A stretch of 64,000 nt of DNA from contig OX457037.1 in NCBI GenBank assembly GCA_949752735.1, positions 20,849,039 to 20,913,038 on the forward strand, given 5' to 3'. Positions 56,128 to 64,000 of this stretch are shown here, piece by piece; the stretch's first letter is position 1; each line of letters starts with the position of its first letter. The notes under the pieces are model-generated. The model did not search any database, was not told where the DNA came from, and worked only from the letters and a program-made list of their open reading frames with translations. Source of the stretch: Lumbricus terrestris (Eukaryota; Annelida; Clitellata; Crassiclitellata; Lumbricidae). The position numbers and the translations under genes were made by a program.

Positions 56128-58318
56128 GGTTGATTACAACCATAGCAAATAGATACCACAGCCAACTTCTTTCTGCCAAAAAACGCTACCTGTCATCTCT
56201 TGTTCATTCAAATTCATCCAACCTTCGAAATCTCTGGAAAACTGCAAACAATCTTCTTCACCGCGGCTCCTCTCACCCCCTTCCGAACTCAATCCCATCT
56301 GCGTCCATTGCTGACTCTTTCGCATCCTTTTTCACTGACAAAGTTTCCACCCTTCGTCTCTCACTACAGACTCTCTTATCGAAATCTACCAGCACGAAAA
56401 CCGACTCTTCCTATTCAGACGCAACTTTGCCACCTACAATATCTTTCAACCTCTTCGAGCCTGCTACTGAAGCAGAAATTATCACCCTCATTCAGGTCTC
56501 TCAAAACAAGCAATGCGACCTTGACCCAATCCCAACCTCTTTGCTTAAAGACTGTGTAGCCCTTCTTGCTCCCACGATAACCAAGCTCATAAATCTGTCA
56601 CTCTCAACCGGTACCTTCCCTACGCTTTTCAAAGACTCAGTTGTTAAACCACTTCTCAAAAAACCATCTCTGGACAAAGAACTCCTATCCAGCTATCGTC
56701 CAATCTCAAATCTGTCATTCTTATCCAAACTCTCCGAACGGATTGTCCTCTCTCGTCTCAACAGTTACCTCATCTCCAACAATCTTCTAAACCCAAACCA
56801 CTCTGCCTACACTAAGCATCACTCTACCGAAACACTCCTGGCCTCGCTCTACAACAAACTTGTGATGGCGATAGGTCATCAACAAGTCTCTTGTCTGTGC
56901 CTCTTAGACATCTCTGCAGCCTTTGACACAATAGACCATGCTATTCTTCTCAATCGCCTCTCCTCTGTCTTTGGAATCTCTGGCACTGCCCTCTCATGGA
57001 TCAAATCATACCTTTACTCGCGCCCTTTAATCGTTAACGCTTCTGGTCACTCATCTAATCAACAAATCCTCACATGTGGTGTCCCTCAAGGTTCAGTCCT
57101 TGGTCCTCTCCTGTTCATTCTCTATACCTCCCCACTCAGCAAACTCATTTCATCATCCTCTGCTGAACATCACCTCTATGCCGACGACACTCAATTATTC
57201 ATATCTTTCTCCCCTCGCTCCTTCTCAGACGCACTAAATCAGCTACGTAACACCATCACTCAGATTTCAGCCTGGATGACCGCTAATCTGCTCTGCCTCA
57301 ACCCCTCAAAAACAGAATTTCTCATCATTGGCCTACGCGAGCAATTAAACAAACTAGACTATCCTTCTGACTTTTCTCAAACAGACCCAACTCTTCCTAC
57401 GCCATACTCTTCTCCTGTCCGCAATCTCGGGGTAATTTTTGACAAAAACCTTACTTTTTCTGACCACTTCACCCAGCTATCCCGCACCTGCTATATGCAC
57501 ATCCGCGACCTCCGTCGATTGCGTCCAATTCTAAATTACAAGACCGCCTGCACAATAGCCACCTCAATAGTTCATTCCAAACTCGACTACTGCAATTCGC
57601 TCTTCCATGAAACAGATTCTCTTCAAATTAAACGCCTGCAAACTATCCAGAATGCTCTTGCCCGCGCAGTCTCTAAGACTCCCAAACATCACCACATAAC
57701 CCCTGTTCTCAAGTCTCTTCATTGGCTAAAAGTTTCTCAGCGCATCCATTACAAAATTGTTTCTCTAACCTACAACGCTCTTCAAACCTCTCAGCCCTCC
57801 TACATTCGTCAACTAATCACCATCCAACCGCACAGGTCTACGCGCTCATCATCATATCTTTCTCTCTCTCGGCCTCCAGTATCATCCTCTCTGAAAATCT
57901 GTGACCGCTCCTTAGTCTATGCTGCACCAGCTCTTTGGAACGGAAACCTAACATACCTCCGCCTGTTCGCTCACCCTCCTATCTCTCCTGCAGTCTCACC
58001 TCCAAATTCAACCTCTCCTCCGCTTGCACTCTCCTCTGCTGCATTCCATTCACGACTGAAAACCGAACTATTCAACCTATCCTATCCAGATTCCAATCAA
58101 GTTCCATCACCCAACCACCAACATCACCGTCAACCACCGTAGCACCACGCTGTCTCCTCGGCTTGACCTCCCCGGATTTTGACCTGGCACCGGAACGAAA
58201 ACGGCAGCTCTGGCAATTGCGGACTTGATTTGATATAGCGCCGGTGAATAAGCTGGTCTCCCTGACGTGGCTTTTGTGGGCGCTGAGAAATTCTCGAAGA
58301 TTTACATTACATTACATA
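56128..58318 (+). mobile_element. 5'-truncated CR1/L2-like LINE
   Basis: It carries the RT gene and a 3' UTR with TGATATAGCGCCGGTGAATA and an ACATTACATTACAT tail at about 58303-58316. The endonuclease half is missing, typical of aborted reverse transcription. Confidence 0.82.
56130..58142 (+). CDS. LINE reverse transcriptase (670 codons open, endonuclease missing)
   Basis: A single open frame reads through the whole RT domain: LLSSYRPISNLSFLSKLSE, AYTKHHSTETLLASL, LLDISAAFDTIDHAIL (first catalytic Asp), CGVPQGSVLGPLLFILY, HHLYADDTQLFIS (catalytic ADD) and LNPSKTEFLIIG, then the thumb and C-terminal segment with VRNLGVIFDKNL and SKLDYCNSLF. The motifs fit the CR1/L2 branch. The frame start at 56130 is just where the truncated insertion begins, not a true start. 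The lack of stops suggests a young insertion. Confidence 0.85.
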   Translation: MITTIANRYHSQLLSAKKRYLSSLVHSNSSNLRNLWKTANNLLHRGSSHPLPNSIPSASIADSFASFFTDKVSTLRLSLQTLLSKSTSTKTDSSYSDATLPPTISFNLFEPATEAEIITLIQVSQNKQCDLDPIPTSLLKDCVALLAPTITKLINLSLSTGTFPTLFKDSVVKPLLKKPSLDKELLSSYRPISNLSFLSKLSERIVLSRLNSYLISNNLLNPNHSAYTKHHSTETLLASLYNKLVMAIGHQQVSCLCLLDISAAFDTIDHAILLNRLSSVFGISGTALSWIKSYLYSRPLIVNASGHSSNQQILTCGVPQGSVLGPLLFILYTSPLSKLISSSSAEHHLYADDTQLFISFSPRSFSDALNQLRNTITQISAWMTANLLCLNPSKTEFLIIGLREQLNKLDYPSDFSQTDPTLPTPYSSPVRNLGVIFDKNLTFSDHFTQLSRTCYMHIRDLRRLRPILNYKTACTIATSIVHSKLDYCNSLFHETDSLQIKRLQTIQNALARAVSKTPKHHHITPVLKSLHWLKVSQRIHYKIVSLTYNALQTSQPSYIRQLITIQPHRSTRSSSYLSLSRPPVSSSLKICDRSLVYAAPALWNGNLTYLRLFAHPPISPAVSPPNSTSPPLALSSAAFHSRLKTELFNLSYPDSNQVPSPNHQHHRQPP

Positions 58319-58495
58319 GCTACTTTTGATCATTAGAAGACTTGCTATTATAAGGGTAAAACTTTGATGGCGTTGTGCTAGTCCTAAATGTTAATGTTTT
58401 CTCTTACAACTTTTTGTGTGATGTTTCTGGTGAGAATGGAACCAAATGGCGCCTTGGAGAACACTCAATTCAAACTTTCATTTCTAACGACCACC

Positions 58496-58533
<38 letters not shown>

Positions 58534-58640
58534 CAATATTAATAATATCTGTATGTATTGAGTTCAGCAGCTCAATTCTGCTGTTGCTGGGTTATTATAG
58601 AGAATAACTTCAGACATGACTATAATTATATTACATAAGC

Positions 58641-60010
58641 CAGTTTTTCTCAAACTGTAGTACGCGTACCTTTTGGGGTACGCCAGGCGCCGGTAAGGGT
58701 ACGCGAAAATTTTCAAAAAATTATATTTTCTTTGAGTTTATGGATTCTGTGTCCATCTTTCTTTGATTAGCAGTGATTTTTAACGCTGCAAGGGAGCTTC
58801 TTGACTCGCATGCTGTATAGTGCATACAACAAAATTATCAAGGCCGTTTCCAGGATTTTTTCGGGGGTGTTTAAAAATTTCCTTTCTGAAAACTAGATGT
58901 TCTTTTTTAAGTAATCCGTCCGAAATGTTAAAAAAAGTTATCAATTCCCTTGCCAAAAAGATAACTTTTGTTTAGTCATAAATCAGAAATCTTTAAAAAT
59001 GTGTTCAATTTTCATTTTCAAAAATTGAAAAAATTATGTGTGTGTTGTTGCTGTTTAACGTCACTGTGTGGTAACAAAGACCATTAGCGACGCCCTCCTC
59101 CTTTATCCAGGCTTGGGACTGGCACTGGCAGAGTGCGCCCAGGGGCGGAATAAAATAAAACTGATGATGGATGAGGACAGTAAAGGACAGATCTTGCTGG
59201 AGTACATTGTGCATACATTGTGCTGGAGTACATTGGTCCGATCATGCAGCCAACCGTCGCGAAGCGACGTCGGCGCAATGACATGACATGACATGATGGA
59301 TGGATCCGATTTGACCAGGGTCTATGACAACAGAGGCCATTACCCTGGACAGAAATTTGCTGGGCGTATCACAGCACTGAAGAGCAAATGCAGTTATATT
59401 TTGATGACCTTTTTTGGTCCGAAATCTTCAAAAAAAGATGTTTAATTTCCCTTCCCAAAAAACTGATGACTTTTTAATAATACGTCCGAAATCTTCTAAA
59501 AAAGGTGTTAAATTTTCATTCTAAGAAGCTGGTGTCTTTTTTTAGTCATCCGTCCGAAATCTTCAAAAAAGGTGTCCAATTTCCCTTCCCAAAAAACTGA
59601 TGATTTCTTTAGTCATTGACCAAAATTTTTAGAAATATGACCAATTAGTTAATTTTTTTACCATTTTTCTTTTCGGTATATGTGTTTTCATTGTTTTATT
59701 TCATGCATTTTACATCATGTGCTCGTAAATGCTTTAAATGTTTTCGCTCTTTCCATTTCGGTCGAAGGGTGTTCAAACACCCAAAACACCCCCATAGCTA
59801 CGGTTCTGCAACATATTTATGTTGAGGCAAATTACTCTAATAAGTTTTGAAACAAATAGTGTAAAAAGAACCAAAGCCAGAAACTCCCAGCTTATCGCCT
59901 ATAGGGTTCAAATATTAGAGAGCTGAATTGGTCTAAGTGCTAATTCCTGGTCGAGCTTTGAAATTTGTGATTTCTTTGAGTATGTGAGAGGCTTAGATTA
60001 GATTTTAATT
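58641..60010. mobile_element. hAT-type MITE copy, interrupted by another repeat
   Basis: The left part (58641-58828, TTCTCAAACTGTAGTACGCG) and the right part (59808-60010) are homologous to consecutive parts of the intact MITE at 62750-63669. Its right end was not found. The intervening 58829-59807 is an insertion with tandem TCCGTCCGAAATCTTC / TTCCCTTCCCAAAAA repeats and copies of repeats also seen at 15105-15220 and 37487-37575. Confidence 0.65.
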
Positions 60011-60282
60011 ACATTTATATATATTTTTAATGTGGATTTTAATTACATTTATATATATATATATTAATTCTCCAGGCCATGACTGACACCATGCAAATTT
60101 TGGGGGGGGCGACCATGGATAGGGCGGCCACGTCCCATGGTGATTTTAAATGGAGGGCCATGACCGGATTGTCTCCCCCCCCAGGATCAGCCCCTGCAGT
60201 ACAGTAGATACCATGTTGAATATATTGGGAACACTTCCAGTTTGTAGTGCTCGAAAGTAGAGCAAGCGTTAACTAATACCGG

Positions 60283-61059
60283 GGGTGTCCAGCCATTACC
60301 GCGCAGGACATTTGCGTGCCGTCATTTGCGCGCCGTCGTTTGCGCGCAACGTCATTTGCGCGCAGGACATTTGCGCGCCGTCATTTGCGCGCAGCGAAAG
60401 TGTTTAGACCTACTCTCAAAATAGCACGATCTTTACCGCGTTTGTTTGCGAATTTGTTCAATCCAGCTTCTATTTCATACCTATAAATACCTTCATCCAG
60501 CTTCTATTTCTCGCTCGTTATTTTCGTCATACCAGCTTCTATTTCAGACATAGAAATACCTTCATCCAGCTCTTATATCAATGCTTTATTTTCGTCATTC
60601 GAGCTTCTATTTCACCTGTAAAAACCATCATCCAGATTCCATTTCTCTTGCGTTTTTTCATCAATCCAACCTCCATTTCCCTGTAAAAAAACTTTCATCC
60701 AGCTTCCATTTCTCAATGCGTCACAATAGGATTGACGAAAATAAGGTATGAGAAATAAAAACTGGATAAAGGTATTTATAGGTCTGAAAAGAAGCTGGAC
60801 TGACGAATATAAAGCCTGAGAAATGCAAGCTGGATGAGAGTATTTTTATATATGAAATAGAAGCTGGATTGACGAGAATTACGAGCGAGAAATAGAAGCA
60901 TGATGAACCGAACATGTGCACCCTCGTACGATAAAATACGGAAATTGAACAAACGCGCGCAAATGACGGCGCGCAAATGACGGGCATTTTTTGCTGCGCG
61001 CAAACGACGGCGCGCAAATGACGGCGCGCAAACGTCCTGCGCGGTAAAGACAGGGTGCC
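60283..61059. mobile_element. DNA element with GCGCGCAAATGACG terminal arrays
   Basis: Each end holds a row of TTTGCGCGC(C/A)GTCA motifs (about six at the left, about four at the right, inverted). Flanks carry AATACCGG or AATACCGGG at 60275 and 61060, an 8- or 9-bp duplication. Inside, CCAGCTTCTATTTC repeats on the left are mirrored as GAAATAGAAGCTGG on the right. No credible ORF. Confidence 0.75.
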
Positions 61060-61067
61060 AATACCGG

Positions 61068-62289
61068 GTAACTACTATTCGGAACACCATGAGTCCATGA
61101 CAGAAGACCGACTGAATGTTCTACTGGTGTCGCAGAGTGTAGACTCATTGTGAAATAATACCAGAAAACAAGTCCATATATCCAGTTATCGTACAACTTT
61201 ATTAGTTGCTTTAAAGTTATCGTTTAACTTTAGACATCTCCATGGAGGGCACAATTTTTTCGCAGAAATGACATTTTCCCCCAGAAAATTAGAGAAAATT
61301 ATTGTAGTTTTTAATTACTGTTTGCAGTACTGTTTAACATGAATTGTTATAAAATACCATGATGTCATTTACTATTATAATCATGATTATGAAATTATAG
61401 GGTGTCTCGATAGGTCGTGAACGATTTTGAATGCAGAAAAATATATGTTATACACAACATAATGTGGAAAGTTTTATACTGGCGGATAGGGGGTCATTGC
61501 ATAATTACGTAACGCTCGAGGGTGGGTGGGTGGGGTCATTAAAAACGTTACGAAACGTTACGTGGGTGGGTGGATGGGGGCAGCCGAACGTTACGTAACG
61601 CCTTGAAAAAATTATTAATGAATATTAAACTTCCATCGAATGACACTTCAGACATGATGTGATCGAAGTTTAAACTTCGTGACATTGATTTAAAACTTAA
61701 CCGAAGTTTGATTTGTCTGAATATGATCCGGTGACACGAAACGGAGTATCCCCCCCCCCCTGAAAGCTATCCGGCGGGATGAATTAATCTATCCCCCGGA
61801 TGGAATTAACCGGTCTATACTATCCGGGGGATAAACCATTCTATCCCTTTTTCGAAAAATGTGCATAATAAAAATATTTATGCTGTAATAAAAATTTAAA
61901 GTGACTCTAATTGTTTTAAGTGTCCTAAGCAATGCTCAGATAAAGGCAACTCGAATTTATTTAGTGACTCTGAGTGTTTTTAAGTGTTTCTAATGTCTTA
62001 AGTGCTCTAAAAACAGGGCAAAACAAATTATCTAGTAGGAATAAACATACCTGTTGGTGTCATTGTTCAAAACAAAGCCGATGAAAATTAATTTGCAAAA
62101 TAAATACACGCGGAAGCTGTTTTTCGACTTTTTTCAATTTGGGGGGGATACAATTAATAACTCCTGCCCTACCCGGCCCCTGTAGGCCAAGGTGTGTGGT
62201 GTGTGGAGGCGAGGTGGCCCGTACAAAAATCTGTCTAACTGTGAAACTATGGCAAGGGAATGGAAATTTATAGCGAGAAATTAGGGATT
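61068..62289. other. Noncoding interval
   Basis: No gene. About 61500-61605 has GGGTGGGTGG and GTTACGTAACG phrases that look like the edge of a repeat. 61750-61850 has several CTATCC(C/G)CCGG phrases. Confidence 0.45.
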
Positions 62290-62560
62290 AATTTTGGCCC
62301 CACCCACACTGGCCCCCATGGTGGTAGAGATTTGCCAACCCCTGCACCGGGTGGTTCTGATGACCCTCTGTCTAGGTAGTAAAGTTTCAGATCAATTGCT
62401 GCGTTTTCGCGAAAAAAATTGGGGTTTCGCCCCCACACTGGCTCTCCTGGCGGTAGAGAATCGCCAATCCCTCATTGGGGTGTCTCATGCCGAGACCTAC
62501 ACGGTAGTGAAGGTTTTGAATGAAAACCTCAAAAACTGTGGAAAATGGGTGCTCACACGT
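62290..62560 (+). repeat. C/G-rich interspersed family A, 3' half only
   Basis: CACTGGCCCCCATGGTGGTA, GGGTGGTTCTGATG and GAGACCTACAC(G/A)GTAGTGAAGG match 48995-49215 in order. The C-rich 5' half is absent. Confidence 0.75.
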
Positions 62561-62749
62561 AAATCTGGTTGTCCAAAGGTGCCCACTGCCACGTTGGGGA
62601 CCAAGGCATGCTCACATTTAGTTAGGGTACACAAACGTGAGCACCTTTTTCAAAATTTTATTTGTTATTATGAAAAATACAATGTTATAATATTTGAAAT
62701 TATAATGCATGTTGTATAGACTATAGACATTCATTGTAGGCCTATATAC

Positions 62750-63669
62750 CAGGGGTTCTCAAACTGTGATACGCGTACCCCTGGGGTACGCCAGGCGCCG
62801 GTAAGGGGTACGCAAAAAATTCCAGAAATATAAATTTTCTGAGTTTATGAACTTTGTGTCCATCATTCTTTGATTAGCAGTGATTTGTAACGGTGCATCA
62901 TATAACAGCATCGTCATTTCTTTCTTTCACAGCATATAATTCGACTCACATACAATGCAGTGCATGCAACATATTTATGTTTAGACCTATTAATATAGTT
63001 TTGGAACAAATAATAATATAGGCCTATAAATGGTTGAAAGTACAAAAGCCAGAAATTCTCATCCTATAGGCTATAGAGCTCAAATAGCAGAGAGCTGAAT
63101 TGACCTAAGGATTATAATTTATGGTCGAGCTTTTAAATTTTGCGATGCCTTCATATCTTCGTGAAACTGGTTTTTGAACTATTCTTGCTATAAAAAACAT
63201 AGGGTAAATTTGCGCTTGAAATTGACAATTTAATATTGAACAAGGTACTTTAGGCCTAAATCTGTGCAAGTCTAAACAAGCTCACAGTACTATAGGTTGG
63301 CTCTTTCTTACAGAGGTTATAGACCAATATTCCTCTTTAAACTTGTTGATAAGATTATAAGTAAGTATTTTCTTTATTACTCCACTTGCAAACGCACAAT
63401 GGGACACAGAACATCATTATAATACATCGAAGTAATAATAGGTAATAAAAACGTGCAAATTAAAATTATATGATTCAAACCAAATTTGCTCTCTATATAT
63501 ATGAGTCTAATAAACGATGTCACCAATGACTAGGCCTAAATGGACTTTTAGTTTTCACTTCAAGGAGACTTCGCAATGACATTTTGTTTCTGATCTGACT
63601 TTACTGGGGGTACGCCATCGCTCGATTTTTTCTAGGGGGTACAATAAAAATAAAGTTTGAGAACCTCTG
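62750..63669. mobile_element. hAT-type MITE with perfect 8-bp duplication CTATATAC
   Basis: The ends are CAGGGGTTCTCAAACTGTG and the complement of CAGAGGTTCTCAAACTTTA. CTATATAC is at 62742-62749 and 63670-63677. GGGGTACGCCA phrases occur near both ends. No ORF. Confidence 0.9.
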
Positions 63670-63744
63670 CTATATACCTTTGGCAGCGATCAATAGCAAG
63701 TTACATACCCAGCTTTGAGGTACTCACCTTTGGGGTTTTTACCC

Positions 63745-63978
63745 TACATAGCATGTATGTATGTGCACTTGCTATGGCGCCCCTTCAAGATGTCTACTCA
63801 GAAGCGCTCCCGACTTCAGCGCGGACACTGAATTGAAATTTCACGCTGAAGCTCTGAACAAATATCGTATGAAGGACTTGCCAAAGGTCCCTAGGCGACG
63901 GCTTGCGGTGGATTCGAACCTGCAACCATCCGATTGAAAGGCAACGAACCTACCCACTACACCACCGCGCCCCACAAG
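63745..63978 (-). mobile_element. tRNA-derived SINE with L2/CR1-like tail
   Basis: On the minus strand it begins GGGGCGCGGTGGTGTAGTGG (A-box-like TGGTGTAGTGG), has a B-box GGTTCGAATCC at about 63920, and ends with the L2-type 3' phrase seen at 11820 and 32560 (GAAGGGGCGC...). A shared tail with a LINE is how SINEs borrow its reverse transcriptase. Confidence 0.75.
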
Positions 63979-64000
63979 CATATTATCTATCCAATCGTCA

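Larger units (their letters stand above)
54256..58499. mobile_element. Second (AT)n-flanked DNA element, with LINE inserted
   Basis: The ends are TTAGGGTGGTCG and its complement, with (AT)n outside both (54220-54255 and 58500-58528). Subterminal inverted motifs TTTAGGACTAGCACAACG (about 54380) and GTTGTGCTAGTCCTAAAT (about 58374) resemble those of the 29257-31706 element. No transposase was recognised. A tandem duplication of about 92 bp (TTACTTATTACCACACAGGA...) lies at 54955-55140. Most of the right half is the inserted LINE. Confidence 0.7.

Overview
This window looks like nuclear DNA of an invertebrate animal. The reasons are a spliced ABCA-type transporter gene with large introns, several clades of non-LTR retrotransposons, tRNA-derived SINEs, hAT, Tc1/mariner and piggyBac-like remnants, and two Polinton (Maverick) elements. 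The short motif 'taggcctac' recurs throughout. I cannot name the species. A marine invertebrate, perhaps a deuterostome, is only an impression. There is no bacterial operon, rRNA gene or CRISPR array.

Host gene: seven plus-strand exons of one ABCA3-like ABC transporter were found at 9522-9841, 10363-10616, 21626-21863, 33377-33550, 34243-34424, 35074-35220 and 37651-37774. All junction phases agree. Together they encode the end of the first extracellular domain, the first membrane domain and the start of nucleotide-binding domain 1 (Walker [10 protein letters not shown]). The 5' exons and everything after Walker A were not found. The introns are filled with mobile elements.

Region by region: 1-1260 is the end of a Gypsy-like retrotransposon and its probable 3' LTR. 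About 1310-6980 is a decayed Polinton structural cluster: integrase with chromodomain, two tandem copies of a small virion-type protein, a pVI/pX-like protein, a capsid-type F54H12.2-like protein and an adenain-like protease. A palindromic TA-flanked element splits the integrase. 7.4-9.4 kb holds tandem repeats and a 1.6 kb TIR element. 11.8-16.4 kb holds a LINE fragment, a piggyBac relic, a 14-copy tandem array and copies of a C/G-rich interspersed family. 16.7-20 kb is an APE-type LINE. 20.1-26.8 kb holds nested DNA transposons, including a three-deep nest whose innermost member carries an intact two-exon ORF. 29.26-31.7 kb is a DNA transposon with a decayed transposase, flanked by (AT)n. 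31.7-32.6 kb is an L2/CR1-like fragment. 35.5-36.6 kb is a hAT-type MITE. 39.1-40.5 kb is a mariner pseudo-element.

40867-54086 is the most striking feature: a 13.2 kb Polinton with AG...CT ends, a perfect 6-bp target duplication (AACATG), long terminal inverted repeats, and one gene only. That gene is a five-exon minus-strand protein-primed family B DNA polymerase whose frame is open end to end. The rest of the element is tandem repeats, AT-rich satellite, an interspersed repeat and a foldback Tc1 element.

54.1-64 kb is an (AT)n-flanked DNA element with a CR1/L2-like LINE inside it, two related hAT MITEs, an element with GCGCGCAAATGACG-type terminal arrays, and a SINE at the right edge.

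The two Polintons complement each other in content: one has integrase, virion and protease genes without a polymerase, the other has only the polymerase. Their visible terminal regions are not alike, so a working partnership is only a hypothesis.
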